Shown piece by piece: positions 45,519-54,384 of a stretch of 64,000 nucleotides of DNA. The DNA is taken from contig CAIXXM010000147.1 of the NCBI GenBank assembly GCA_903923395.1, positions 1 to 64,000 of the forward strand, written 5' to 3'. This stretch comes from an uncultured Acidobacteriia bacterium. GTDB taxonomy: Bacteria; Acidobacteriota; Terriglobia; Bryobacterales; Bryobacteraceae. How positions within the stretch are numbered: the stretch's first letter is position 1; each line of letters opens with the position of its first letter. The notes below the pieces were generated by a model. The model had not been told where the DNA came from, ran no database searches, and saw only the letters and a list, made by a program, of their open reading frames with translations. A program made the translations under genes and the position numbers.

Positions 45519-46634
45519 TCAGATGCGCATGGGCATCACGACATAGCGGTACTGTCCGGTCACTTCACCAGCGGGCTGCAGTTCGCCTGCGCTCTTCTGA
45601 TCTTTGAGTGCGAACTGGATCTGATCCTGCGGAACAGCGCGAAGGAAGTCGAGAAGGTATTGCGCGTTGAAACCGATTTCGAGCTCCGGGCCTTCGTACT
45701 GGCTCGGTACGCTCTCTTCGCTTTCTCCTGTTTCGAGAGAAGAGGAGAAGATTTTGACCTCGCCGGTTGCGAACTGGACGCGGATGGCGCGGGAGCGTTC
45801 ATCGGCAAATTGCGCAACGCGTTCGATTGCGGATTTCACTTCGTCCTTCGAAAGAGTGGCGATGTTGGTGTTTTCCTGCGGGAGCACCCGTTCATAGTCC
45901 GGGAAGTTGCCGGTCAGCTTGCGGGTGATCAGCATGCGGGGACCGAATTCGAAGAACAGATGATTGTCATCGCCGGCGAACTTGACGACCGATTCATCCG
46001 TGGAGCCATCAGAGAGCTTGGTGATTTCGCCCATTGCTTTGCGGGGGACCAGGGCGCGATAGGCCACGTTGCTAGGGGCGGTTGTTTCTGCGTCCTGCTG
46101 CGTGTAGGCGAGGCGGTGGCCATCGGTGGCAACCATGGTCAGACCACGGTCGCCGATGAGCAGAAGCGCTCCGTTCAGGGTAAAGCGGCTTTCTTCCATG
46201 GAGATGGCGAACATGGTCCGGGAGATCATTGCCGCCAGGGTCTTCGCGGGAAGAGTTTGAGCGTCTTCCGGCATGGCGGGGAGTTCCGGAAAGCTTTCCC
46301 GGCTCATCCCGGCGATGCGGGTTCGGGAACGGCCACAGGTGAGGCTCGCCCAGTTATTCTCAGCGAACTTTACGGTGATTTCGGCGTCCGGCAGAAGACG
46401 GACGTAATCGAGAAGTTTCTTGGCCGGGATGGTACCCGAGCCTTCTTTGCGGACCTTGGCCGGGCAGGAGGTGCGCAGACCCAGTTCGAGATCCGTTGCT
46501 GTGATGTACAGCCGGTCGCCACGAGCCTCAAGCAAGAGGTTCGAGAGAATCGGGATCGTGGTCTTCTTCTCGACCACACCCTGCGACAGGCTCAGTTCCC
46601 GGACCAGGTCCGCTTTGTTGACGCTGAATTCCAT
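45519..46634 (-). CDS. dnaN: DNA polymerase III beta sliding clamp
   Basis: A 371-residue clamp protein with the three repeated domains typical of beta. It opens MEFSVNKADLVRELSLSQGV, and the last strand MPMRI ends in the usual VMPMR(I/L) signature at the protein C-terminus. It keeps polymerase III on DNA; HolA at 15-16 kb is the subunit that loads it. It lies between dnaA (278-base gap) and gyrB, all read leftwards. Confidence 0.97.
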   Translation of the reverse strand: MEFSVNKADLVRELSLSQGVVEKKTTIPILSNLLLEARGDRLYITATDLELGLRTSCPAKVRKEGSGTIPAKKLLDYVRLLPDAEITVKFAENNWASLTCGRSRTRIAGMSRESFPELPAMPEDAQTLPAKTLAAMISRTMFAISMEESRFTLNGALLLIGDRGLTMVATDGHRLAYTQQDAETTAPSNVAYRALVPRKAMGEITKLSDGSTDESVVKFAGDDNHLFFEFGPRMLITRKLTGNFPDYERVLPQENTNIATLSKDEVKSAIERVAQFADERSRAIRVQFATGEVKIFSSSLETGESEESVPSQYEGPELEIGFNAQYLLDFLRAVPQDQIQFALKDQKSAGELQPAGEVTGQYRYVVMPMRI

Positions 46635-46912
46635 TGTTCTGCCTCTTGCTCCCTGGTTTGACTTGAAGCCACTGGAACGGCTCCACCGCCTATCCGTGTT
46701 CTACGTAAAAGATAAGTACGTAAATCCAACCGTATTGATAGGTGCTGTCAATATGTGGAGAACTCTCTAAATTATACAAAAATTTGGGTGTTGCTGTCAT
46801 TGAACCCTGTTGAGAGGTTCGCTGTTTGGTGCGGAAGACTGGACCCTGTAACGCGTTTTACACAGATTTCCTTAGGCCCGGTTGAGGTGCAGCGGTGGAA
46901 AAGTATGTAAGT
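46635..46912. other. dnaA-dnaN intergenic region, possible origin part
   Basis: A 278-base AT-rich region, one of the two places where oriC is often found. There is one near-consensus DnaA box, TGTGGAGAA at 46754-46762 (one mismatch from TGTGGATAA). Weaker copies are TTATACAAA near 46772 and TTTTACACA at 46856-46864 (two mismatches each). It must also hold the dnaN promoter. With only one good box this is a weak origin candidate. Confidence 0.4.
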
Positions 46913-48241
46913 TCATTGCAATGAGTCGGTTAGGTTGTTGATGATCTTGTTGAGTTCCGGATCAGAAGCCCGCTGGGCGGCGATCTTCTGGATGGAATGG
47001 ATGACCGTAGTGTGGTGTTTTCCACCAAAGGCGCGCCCGATCTCAGGCAGCGACGCGGTTGTGAGTTCTTTCACGAGAAACATGGCGACCTGGCGGGGCT
47101 CAACGATCTCTTTCCGGTTGCTCTTTTCCTTGAGCTGCGACGCCTTGATGTTGAAGCGTTCTGCAACAGCCTTCTGGATCGTGTCGATCGAAATCTTGCG
47201 TTCCTGGCGGTCCAGCAGGTGCTTCAGGACCTGCTCTGCCATCGGTTTGGTGATCTGGGTATTGGTGAGAGCCGAATAGGCCGTCAGCTTGACGAGGGCG
47301 CCTTCCAATTCCCGGACGCTGGTCTTGGTTTTCTGGGCGATGAAGGTGCAGACATCCAGGGGCAGGTGTACGCCTTCCAGTTCGGCCTTCTTCTGCAGGA
47401 TTGCCATCTTGGTTTCGAGATCCGGTGGCTGGATATCGGCCATGAGGCCCCATTCGAAGCGGGAACGGAGGCGGTCCACCAAGCCTGTGATTTCTTTCGG
47501 CGGCAAATCACTTGAGATGACGATTTGCTTCTGCGCGTCATGCAGTTCATTGAACGTATGGAAGAACTCTTCCTGGGTACGTTCCTTGGTGCCGAGGGAT
47601 TGGATGTCATCGATCAGCAGGACATCGGCGGAGCGGTAGCGGGCGCGCAGTTGTGACATCCGCTCATGCTTGATGCCGGTGACGACTTCGTTGGTAAACC
47701 GCTCGCTGGTGGTGTAGATGATGCGCAGTTTTCCCCTGGCGACCAAAGCGCGGCCAATCGCGTGCATCAGGTGGGTTTTTCCCATGCCGGTACCGCCATA
47801 GAGGAACAGCGGGTTGTAGCTGCGGGATGGATTGAGGGCCACCGATTGAGCGGCAGCATGCGCGAACTGGTTGCAGGCTCCGACGACGAAAGAGTCGAAG
47901 GTAAAACGGGGGTTCAGGGACATGGGTGACTCGAAGTCACCTTCGTCGCTGGCCGGGGAGTTCATGCGGGAACCCGGCAATGTGTTGGTTTGGGCGGAGG
48001 TCGAGAATTCGACGCGGTCCACACCGAGACCCAACGAGCGGCTCAAGCGGTTGATCTCGTCAGAGTATTCGGCGCGCAACCATGCAGCGGCAGTATCGTC
48101 GGGGACATGGACCCGAAGGAGTTTGCCTTCAATCCCGGCAAAGGTTGTGCGGGAGACCCAGTTTTCGAAGCTTCCCGAACTCAGTTTGTTCTTGAGCTCT
48201 TCTTTGATTAGATCCCACGGATTTCGACCTTCTAAACTCAC
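46913..48241 (-). CDS. dnaA: Chromosomal replication initiator DnaA
   Basis: A 442-residue initiator from a GTG. Domain I (MSLEGRNPWDLIKEELKNKL) binds helicase loading factors; domain II (about 85-110) is a short linker; domain III has the Walker A GGTGMGKTH at 149-157 and Walker B VLLIDDIQSL; domain IV ends with the DnaA signature in IGRAFGGKHHTTVIHS, which contacts DnaA boxes. It reads leftwards, upstream of dnaN and gyrB. Confidence 0.97.
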   Translation of the reverse strand: MSLEGRNPWDLIKEELKNKLSSGSFENWVSRTTFAGIEGKLLRVHVPDDTAAAWLRAEYSDEINRLSRSLGLGVDRVEFSTSAQTNTLPGSRMNSPASDEGDFESPMSLNPRFTFDSFVVGACNQFAHAAAQSVALNPSRSYNPLFLYGGTGMGKTHLMHAIGRALVARGKLRIIYTTSERFTNEVVTGIKHERMSQLRARYRSADVLLIDDIQSLGTKERTQEEFFHTFNELHDAQKQIVISSDLPPKEITGLVDRLRSRFEWGLMADIQPPDLETKMAILQKKAELEGVHLPLDVCTFIAQKTKTSVRELEGALVKLTAYSALTNTQITKPMAEQVLKHLLDRQERKISIDTIQKAVAERFNIKASQLKEKSNRKEIVEPRQVAMFLVKELTTASLPEIGRAFGGKHHTTVIHSIQKIAAQRASDPELNKIINNLTDSLQ

Positions 48242-48557
48242 AAAGACAATACTTCTCCCCGGGAAGCCACAAGGGCTTCCGAATTTGAGGCGATGAGCCC
48301 CGCTCGACTTATTCGGATGATGCAGGCTGAAGAGGCTGGCGGTACCGGCCCGTTTCTGCTGCGGACAGAACGAAGTCTAACACAGTTTGCCAGCGAAAGA
48401 ACCCATGGAAAGAGGACATGTTGGATCTCAAAACATGAGGTAAAGACTATGTTTTTTGGGGTGCGAAGGTGGACAAGAGTTGGTTTTTGAGGAAGCTTGG
48501 TACGATAGAGTTTGACAGCGAAGGCCTGTTCACGAGAGAATAAAGTTTCCGCTCAAC
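48242..48557. promoter_or_regulatory. dnaA upstream region with a leader hairpin
   Basis: A 316-base region between dnaA (leftward) and tRNA-Gly (rightward), so it holds both promoters. At 48262-48280 a hairpin GGAAGCC-ACAAG-GGCTTCC would form about 20 bases before the dnaA GTG in its mRNA and might affect translation. The only DnaA-box-like site is GGTGGACAA near 48469, with two mismatches. There is a TTGACA at about 48512-48517 before tRNA-Gly but no well-spaced -10. Nothing coding is seen. Confidence 0.45.
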
Positions 48558-48633
<76 letters not shown>

Positions 48634-48704
48634 TTTCTTCTCATCTACGCGACATCCGTCGCAATTCTTGCTTCTCTTCAATTCCACGGTCGGGTTTCGC
48701 TTTT

Positions 48705-49439
48705 ATGATTCTGGTGGAACATGCAAACGCCATCGTCCGTGATGCCTTTGGCGAGTTCGGGGAGCACATCCACGTTCTGACCAGCTTTCAACGCGAAGGT
48801 CTGGTGATCATCGATCTGGCATTGCGCGCGAATCCAAACTGTAAGATCGTGACGATCGATACCGGTCGTCTGCCTGTGGCGACCCTGAAGATGATGGAAT
48901 TGGTGGAAAGCCATTTTGGGATTCCCGTAGACAGGATTCAACCGGATGCCGCTGAAGTGGAGGCCATGACCAGTCTGCACGGCATGGACTTGTTCCGGGA
49001 GAGTGTCGCCAACCGCATGCTGTGTTGTGAGGTGCGCAAGGTCCGGCCGCTGAAGAGACTGGAATCGGGCGCAAAAGCGGTTTTCGTTGGTTTGAGGCGG
49101 GGCCAGGCGCAATCGAGGGCAGAGGTACCGGTGTTCGAGCGTGGTGCCGGCTTGGTTCGGGTGAGTCCTCTGGCGGAATGGTCGGCGGAGGATGTGCTGC
49201 AGTACACGAAGGATCGGGGTCTCCCGGAGCATCCTCTTTACGCTGCGAATTATCGGACCATTGGATGCGAACCCTGTACGCGCGCTGTGCTTGCTGGCGA
49301 GCATGAGCGGGCGGGCCGTTGGTGGTGGGAAGACGAGGCAGACAAGGAATGCGGTTTGCACTTTTCCGCGGATGGCCGCGCCATGCGAAAAGTGGATTTT
49401 CTGCTCAGTGAACTTTTGAATCAGGTGACTGCAAAGTGA
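48705..49439 (+). CDS. cysH: Adenylylsulfate (APS/PAPS) reductase
   Basis: A 244-residue enzyme that reduces activated sulfate to sulfite. The four cysteines expected of the [4Fe-4S] APS-reducing branch are present: CC in NRMLCCEVRKV (near residue 106) and C-E-P-C in IGCEPCTRAVLAG (near residue 189). The catalytic cysteine is in KECGLHF near the C-terminus, and the PP-loop nucleotide site is SFQREGLVIIDLA. With the cluster it probably uses APS directly. It overlaps cysC by 4 bases (GTGA). No sulfate adenylyltransferase is in the window. Confidence 0.93.
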   Translation: MILVEHANAIVRDAFGEFGEHIHVLTSFQREGLVIIDLALRANPNCKIVTIDTGRLPVATLKMMELVESHFGIPVDRIQPDAAEVEAMTSLHGMDLFRESVANRMLCCEVRKVRPLKRLESGAKAVFVGLRRGQAQSRAEVPVFERGAGLVRVSPLAEWSAEDVLQYTKDRGLPEHPLYAANYRTIGCEPCTRAVLAGEHERAGRWWWEDEADKECGLHFSADGRAMRKVDFLLSELLNQVTAK

Positions 49440-49987
49440 GTTTCGAACACGTGGGTTTCACTCTCTGGCTGACGGGTATGTCCGGAGCCGGCAAGAGCAC
49501 AATCTCAGAACGCTTGATGGAACGTTTCCGGCAAAACCACGCCAAGGTGGAGTTGCTGGACGGCGACGTTGTGCGAACGAATCTTTCACAGGGTTTGGGT
49601 TTCAGCCGCGAGGACCGTGACACTAATGTCCGGCGTATTGGGTTTGTGTGCGATCTGTTGTCGAGGAATGGAGTGATCGCCGTGGTTGCGGCGATATCGC
49701 CCTATCGATCTACAAGGGACGAAGTGAGGTCCAAGATTGAACGTTTCGCTGAGGTATTCGTGGAATGTCCAGTGGAAGTCTTGGCGCAGCGGGATGTGAA
49801 GGGCTGGTACAAGAAGGCTGCTGCGGGAGAGGTTGCGAACTTCACCGGCATTTCGGACCCTTATGAGCCACCAGAGCGCCCCGATATCCACGTGAGGACA
49901 GACCGTGAAACGCTGGATGAGAGCGTCGAGAAGGTTTGGAGGTACTTGGTGGACAGGGGCTGGATCTCTGCGGAGTTGGCGTCATGA
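49436..49987 (+). CDS. cysC: Adenylylsulfate kinase
   Basis: A 183-residue enzyme that phosphorylates APS to PAPS with ATP. The P-loop GMSGAGKST is at residues 14-22, LLDGDVVRTNLSQGLGFSRED is the APS-binding region, and the lid has KGWYKKAAAGEV with the conserved lysines. Its pairing with a cluster-type reductase, which takes APS, means APS is drawn to two fates here: reduction for cysteine and PAPS for sulfation. GTG start overlapping the cysH stop; its end overlaps the PHP gene by 4 bases. Confidence 0.95.
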   Translation: MSFEHVGFTLWLTGMSGAGKSTISERLMERFRQNHAKVELLDGDVVRTNLSQGLGFSREDRDTNVRRIGFVCDLLSRNGVIAVVAAISPYRSTRDEVRSKIERFAEVFVECPVEVLAQRDVKGWYKKAAAGEVANFTGISDPYEPPERPDIHVRTDRETLDESVEKVWRYLVDRGWISAELAS

Positions 49988-50826
49988 TTGATCTGCATAG
50001 TCATACCTATTTTTCGGATGGGACTTTCTCTCCTGCTGAACTGCTCGCGGAGGCTGCTGCTGCTGGTCTGACGGCGTTGGCGATTACGGACCATGACACG
50101 ATGCAGGGCTACGAAGTCGCAGTGGGTGGGGAGATTCCTCCTGGGTTGGAGGTAATTTGCGGCGTGGAGCTTTCAACGAAGTTTCACGGTGTGACGGTCC
50201 ATTTGCTGGGATATTTTCCTGTGGAGCCCCCTGCGCCGGAGTTTCAGTCGTGGCTGTCGGGTTTGCTGGAAACGAGAAGAGACCGGAACCGCCGGCTGGT
50301 TGAGCGGTTGCAGGGCTTGGGAATTGAGATCACTTTGTCTGAAGTGGAAGCGAAAGGCCGGAGTTTGACGGGGCGCCCGCATTTCGCGAGAGTGCTGATG
50401 GAAAAGGGTTATGTCAAAGATTTGCAGCAGGCTTTTGACGAATACCTGGATGAATCGGCAAAGGCGTTTGTGTTCAGGGAGGAAGTCCCGATCGCTGAAG
50501 CTATCGAACGGGTGATTCTGGCAGGTGGTGTACCGTCTCTGGCGCATCCTGTGCGGGTAGCAAAGAACAACTGGTCCACACTGGCGGAGTGGATCGGCGA
50601 ACTCGCCAGGATGGGACTGCGCGCTGTGGAGGTTTACCACAGCGACCACAGTCCGGAAGATGTCTGCTATTACAAGGAACTGGCAATCCGTTACGGGTTG
50701 GGAGTGACGGGCGGTTCTGACTTCCATGGTGCGAACAAGCCCAAGATTTCTCTTGGCCGTGGCGTGAATGGAAATGTTCAAGTGCCTGATCAGGTGCTCC
50801 TGGACCTGCGGGCCTTGGTCCGCTAA
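49984..50826 (+). CDS. PHP-domain phosphoesterase (3',5'-nucleotide bisphosphatase/TrpH type)
   Basis: A 280-residue metal-dependent phosphoesterase from the ATG at 49984, overlapping the cysC stop as ATGA. PHP motifs are MIDLHSHTYFSDGT (motif I), ITDHDTMQGY (II), VELSTKFHGVTVHLLGYF (III) and TGGSDFHGANKP (IV). Relatives (YciV/TrpH, RNase AM) hydrolyse 3',5'-nucleotide bisphosphates such as pAp and short RNA ends. Its coupling to cysC fits removal of pAp, which forms when PAPS is consumed; that link is inference from context. Confidence 0.88.
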   Translation: MIDLHSHTYFSDGTFSPAELLAEAAAAGLTALAITDHDTMQGYEVAVGGEIPPGLEVICGVELSTKFHGVTVHLLGYFPVEPPAPEFQSWLSGLLETRRDRNRRLVERLQGLGIEITLSEVEAKGRSLTGRPHFARVLMEKGYVKDLQQAFDEYLDESAKAFVFREEVPIAEAIERVILAGGVPSLAHPVRVAKNNWSTLAEWIGELARMGLRAVEVYHSDHSPEDVCYYKELAIRYGLGVTGGSDFHGANKPKISLGRGVNGNVQVPDQVLLDLRALVR

Positions 50827-50836
50827 GAGCGTGAGA

Positions 50837-50913
50837 TGGTGGGCACGAGCAGATTCGAACTGCTGGCCTGCCGCTTAGGAGGCGGCCGCTCTATCCATCT
50901 GAGCTACGCGCCC
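50837..50913 (-). tRNA. tRNA-Arg (CCT)
   Basis: A 77-base cloverleaf on the minus strand: acceptor GGGCGCG/CGTGCCC (one G-T pair), discriminator A, encoded CCA. Anticodon stem GCCGC/GCGGC with loop CTCCTAA and anticodon CCT. T loop TTCGAAT. Its first ten bases overlap the end of purD on the same strand, and the TAG at tRNA positions 8-10 (TAG of GTAGCTC) is the purD stop codon. Confidence 0.96.
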
Positions 50914-52136
50914 ATCTCTCCCATATTGTAGCGTCGGAGTCCGCGATATCCGATATCTTTTCTGTAGTGCATGCCCTGGAAATTGATTTTTTTGACCGCT
51001 TGATACGCAGTATCCAAGGCTGCCGCAAGGGTGGCACCGGAGGCGGTAACGCCTAAGACGCGACCACCAGCGGTGAGCAACGTTCCGGCAGAGTCGAGTT
51101 TCGTTCCTGCTTGAAACACAGTGGCGTTCTCAACTGTTTCAATGCCCTGGATGGGCAGGCCTGTGGGGTAGTCCCCAGGGTAACCATCAGAGGCGAGTAC
51201 GACGCAGGCGGCAGGTGCGGGGTCCCAGGTGAGTTGCGAGGGGTGGAGGCTCGCGGTGGCGGCGGCTTTGAGAGCCAGTGCGAAGTCCGAGTTGAGGCGT
51301 GTCAGGATCGGCTGGGTTTCCGGGTCACCCATGCGAACGTTAAATTCGAGTACTTTGGGGCCCTGGGGAGTCATCATGAGTCCAGCGTAGAGGAACCCCG
51401 TAAAACCGGTGGCGTGGATGACCGGATCAATGATGGTGTTCATGATGAGGGTTCTCTGCTCCGGCGTGAGCAGGTTTGAATCGGAATAAGCGCCCATACC
51501 GCCGGTGTTTGGTCCCTGATCGCCGTCAAATACCCGTTTGTGATCCTGGGAGGGTTCAAAGGGCACTGCGGTTTTGCCGTCGGACAGTACGATGAAGCTC
51601 ACCTCTTCGCCCTGGAGGAATTCTTCGATCACCATGGGCATGGGGAGTTGCGCGAGGGCTGCGTCAGCTTCTTTTCGATCCTGGGCGATGACTACTCCCT
51701 TCCCTGCCGCCAGGCCGTCAGTCTTCAATACCAGAGGATATTCAAACGTGTCGAGGACAGTTACAGCTTCCTCATGGGAGCTAGCCGTGGCGAAGGCTGC
51801 CGTAGGGATTCCGAGTTTCTGCATGAAGCGCTTCGAGTAAAGCTTGCTTCCCTCGAGTTGCGCGCATTCCGCGGTCGGCCCAACAATGAGCAAACCGTCT
51901 GCGCGGAAGCGGTCGACGATGCCGGCGACGAGAGGCGCTTCGGGTCCAACGACAGTGAGGTCAATGTTGTGTTCCCTGGCTATCGCGAAATAGTCAGTGG
52001 AGTTGATGCAAGTGGCGAGTTCTGCAATGCCGGGGTTGCCGGGTGCTGCATAGATCTCAGTGACTGACGGGGAGTGGGACAGTTTCCAGACGAGTGCGTG
52101 TTCGCGCCCGCCGCTGCCGATAACTAGAACTTTCAC
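50904..52136 (-). CDS. purD: Phosphoribosylamine-glycine ligase
   Basis: A 410-residue ATP-grasp enzyme for the second step of purine synthesis. It starts [19 protein letters not shown], has the loop [26 protein letters not shown] and the metal site [12 protein letters not shown]. The usual C-terminus of PurD is KDIGYRGL or similar; here it continues [10 protein letters not shown], and the stop codon lies inside tRNA-Arg. The extra tail looks like readthrough of a lost stop that was caught by the tRNA sequence. Divergent from mnmG with 28 bases between starts. Confidence 0.94.
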   Translation of the reverse strand: MKVLVIGSGGREHALVWKLSHSPSVTEIYAAPGNPGIAELATCINSTDYFAIAREHNIDLTVVGPEAPLVAGIVDRFRADGLLIVGPTAECAQLEGSKLYSKRFMQKLGIPTAAFATASSHEEAVTVLDTFEYPLVLKTDGLAAGKGVVIAQDRKEADAALAQLPMPMVIEEFLQGEEVSFIVLSDGKTAVPFEPSQDHKRVFDGDQGPNTGGMGAYSDSNLLTPEQRTLIMNTIIDPVIHATGFTGFLYAGLMMTPQGPKVLEFNVRMGDPETQPILTRLNSDFALALKAAATASLHPSQLTWDPAPAACVVLASDGYPGDYPTGLPIQGIETVENATVFQAGTKLDSAGTLLTAGGRVLGVTASGATLAAALDTAYQAVKKINFQGMHYRKDIGYRGLRRYNMGEMGA

Positions 52137-52164
52137 GGTTTGTTGGCTCGGTACAATCGTAGCA

Positions 52165-53988
52165 ATGGAACAGGCTTACGACATCGTAGTGATTGGCGGG
52201 GGGCATGCAGGATGTGAGGCGGCCTGCGCGGCGGCGCGAATGGGGGTTCGGGTCGCGTTGGTGACGATGAATGTCGATCTTATCGCCCAGATGTCATGTA
52301 ATCCGGCGATCGGGGGTATCGCGAAGGGTCATTTGGTTCGGGAAATCGACGCTTTGGGTGGGGTGATGGGTCAGGTCGCCGACGCTGCGGGGATTCAGTT
52401 CCGGTTGCTGAATACCAGCCGGGGTCCGGCGGTTTGGTCGCCCCGTGCGCAGTGTGATAAGAAGCAATACCGCTTCGAGATGAAGCGACTCTTGGAGCGG
52501 GAGCCGAACATTCTTATCAAGCAGGCCGAAGTTGGGGCGCTGGAGATTGTGGATGGCCGTGTTTGCGGGGTGAGGTTCGTCGATGGCCGGAAGGTCTCAT
52601 GTCAGGCGGTGATCATTACAACCGGCACTTTCCTAAATGGTTTGGCCCATATTGGTGAAGAAAAGATTGAGTGTGGGCGGAATGGTGAGCAGGCTTCCCG
52701 TATTCTGGCTGACCAGATCCGGGGTTTGCATCTGGCCGGGCTTCGGTTGAAGACTGGTACCCCGCCGCGCTTGGATGGCAGAACGATCGAGTGGATTCGT
52801 TTTGAGCCGCAATTCGGTGATCCTGAGCCGGTGCCATTTTCTTTCTTGACGCGGAAGATTGATCGTCCCCAGATTCATTGTTATCTCGCCCGGACGACGG
52901 CTGAGACAAAGAGGATTATTCAAGAGAGTGTTGCCAGGTCTCCTCTTTACAGTGGGCAAATTGAGGGGTTGGGTCCGCGGTATTGTCCTTCAATCGAGGA
53001 TAAGTTTGTGAAGTTTCCTGACAAGGAAGCTCATCAACTGTTTCTCGAGCCGGAGGGTTTAGATACCAACGAGGTGTACGTCAACGGGATGTCCACGAGT
53101 ATGCCTCTGGATGTTCAGCTTGCGGTGATCGCTTCCATCCCTGGTTTGGAGAATGCGGAGATGATCCGTCCGGGATACGCCATTGAATACGATGCCGTGG
53201 ATCCAAGGGAACTGGATCACAGGCTTGAGGTCAAGAAGCTACCCGGTTTGTTCCTTGCTGGGCAGATCAACGGGACGTCTGGTTATGAAGAAGCGGCGGG
53301 TCAGGGTCTGATGGCTGGCATCAATGCCGCTTGTTCCGTGAAGGGTCTTCCTCCTTTGGTGATTCCGCGGGAGAAGGGTTACCTCGGCATCATGATTGAT
53401 GATTTGATCACCAAGGGCGCGGATGAGCCGTACCGGATGTTTACTTCCCGGGCGGAGTACCGTTTGCAGTTGCGGATTGACAATGCGGATGAGCGGTTGA
53501 CTCCGTATGGCGAACTCGTTGGCTTGGCGAGTGCTGAGCGCCTCGAATTGTTTCGCAAGAAGACTTGGCAGGTGGAACGTCTGGTAGCTGCGTTGGAAGC
53601 TGGGCCGAAGGCGAGTTGGTTGAGGCGTCCAGAGTCGAGATTGCGGGATCTGACGGATTGGACAAGTTCTTTGTTGGGTGAACCGGGTTTGCCCGAGGCA
53701 CTCATGACTGCGGAAACCGTTGTGAAGTACTGGGGATACATCAAACAGCAGGAGCGGCAGGTGGAACGTCTTTCGGGTGTTGGGTCGCGTGTGATTCCTG
53801 CGAATATGCGGTTTGAGGGTCTTCCGGGTGTTTCGAATGAGGTTGCTGAGAAGTTGACGCGGGTGCGGCCAACGACATTGGCGCAGGCAGCGCGGATTCC
53901 CGGGGTGACTCCCGCAGCGATAGCGTTGTTGGATGTTTACCTGACTGTTGGGGAACGGTCGGGTGTTTCACGTGAAACGGGCTTGTAG
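52165..53988 (+). CDS. mnmG: tRNA uridine 5-carboxymethylaminomethyl modification enzyme MnmG (GidA)
   Basis: A 607-residue FAD enzyme that with MnmE modifies U34 of several tRNAs. I use the ATG at 52165 ([20 protein letters not shown]), which is the family start, not the longer frame that would overlap purD. The FAD fold is [17 protein letters not shown], and [24 protein letters not shown] is the MnmG signature. The C-terminal MnmE-interacting domain is complete. A parS-like site lies inside the last codons (VSRET). rsmG, its usual neighbour, is missing. Confidence 0.96.
   Translation: MEQAYDIVVIGGGHAGCEAACAAARMGVRVALVTMNVDLIAQMSCNPAIGGIAKGHLVREIDALGGVMGQVADAAGIQFRLLNTSRGPAVWSPRAQCDKKQYRFEMKRLLEREPNILIKQAEVGALEIVDGRVCGVRFVDGRKVSCQAVIITTGTFLNGLAHIGEEKIECGRNGEQASRILADQIRGLHLAGLRLKTGTPPRLDGRTIEWIRFEPQFGDPEPVPFSFLTRKIDRPQIHCYLARTTAETKRIIQESVARSPLYSGQIEGLGPRYCPSIEDKFVKFPDKEAHQLFLEPEGLDTNEVYVNGMSTSMPLDVQLAVIASIPGLENAEMIRPGYAIEYDAVDPRELDHRLEVKKLPGLFLAGQINGTSGYEEAAGQGLMAGINAACSVKGLPPLVIPREKGYLGIMIDDLITKGADEPYRMFTSRAEYRLQLRIDNADERLTPYGELVGLASAERLELFRKKTWQVERLVAALEAGPKASWLRRPESRLRDLTDWTSSLLGEPGLPEALMTAETVVKYWGYIKQQERQVERLSGVGSRVIPANMRFEGLPGVSNEVAEKLTRVRPTTLAQAARIPGVTPAAIALLDVYLTVGERSGVSRETGL
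53964..53979. promoter_or_regulatory. parS site 1 (within the mnmG end)
   Basis: TGTTTCACGTGAAACG. The 14-bp core GTTTCACGTGAAAC is a perfect match to the near-universal ParB site. It overlaps the last coding bases of mnmG. Confidence 0.9.
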
Positions 53989-54002
53989 GTTGTTGTTGAA
54001 TA

Positions 54003-54016
54003 GTTTCATGTGAAAC
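54003..54016. promoter_or_regulatory. Degenerate parS site
   Basis: GTTTCATGTGAAAC, one base away from the parS core (C to T at position 7, which breaks the CACGTG centre). Probably a decayed or weaker ParB site. Confidence 0.65.
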
Positions 54017-54044
54017 AATTTCGTAAGTTGGAGGGCTTGGTGGT

Positions 54045-54060
54045 TGTTTCACGTGAAACA
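54045..54060. promoter_or_regulatory. parS site 2
   Basis: TGTTTCACGTGAAACA, a perfect 16-bp palindromic parS site. It lies 56 bases after the mnmG stop. Confidence 0.93.
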
Positions 54061-54251
54061 CTTCGGAGGGTGCGATAAGTGGACGTGGCCCTGAAGTGTG
54101 AAGTGGTGGGCGTAGCGGCGTGTGGCGCGCAACTGCAGAACGTTGTTGCAGTACCTCAACCGCACCGGGTCCAATCGCAGGGTGGTTGCACTCTAAGCCT
54201 TGTTTTTGATTGTACGTTGAGACCTACGACACTGATTTTGGTGAGTATGCT

Positions 54252-54267
54252 TGTTTCACGTGAAACA
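54252..54267. promoter_or_regulatory. parS site 3
   Basis: TGTTTCACGTGAAACA, a perfect 16-bp parS site in the mnmG-parA intergenic region. The 190 bases between sites 2 and 3 hold no feature I can support. Confidence 0.93.
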
Positions 54268-54313
54268 CTAGACCGCCCGCAAGTTTTCGAGGCCCCACAT
54301 CACCGGCCCTCAA

Positions 54314-54329
54314 AGTTTCACGTGAAACA
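54314..54329. promoter_or_regulatory. parS site 4
   Basis: AGTTTCACGTGAAACA, with a perfect 14-bp core. It lies 55 bases before the parA start, so ParB bound here could also repress parAB transcription. Confidence 0.92.
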
Positions 54330-54384
54330 CCCCGCCCAGCAATACCCCACACCACTGCCCCGCCCCCTGTGCTAGATTGACCGT

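Noticed and set aside
46635-46912. A confident oriC call in the dnaA-dnaN gap
   Set aside because: Only one near-consensus DnaA box is present. I keep it as a weak candidate only.
52060-52164. The upstream extension of mnmG
   Set aside because: It overlaps purD on the opposite strand; the family start [13 protein letters not shown] is at 52165.
53964-54329. Repeated GTTTCACGTGAAAC considered as a CRISPR-like array
   Set aside because: The repeats are short perfect palindromes with irregular spacing of about 30 to 190 bases, which is parS.
54079-54375. A 98-codon frame in the mnmG-parA gap
   Set aside because: Contains two parS sites translated as VSRETL/FHVKH and has no family features; the gap is a centromere, not a gene.
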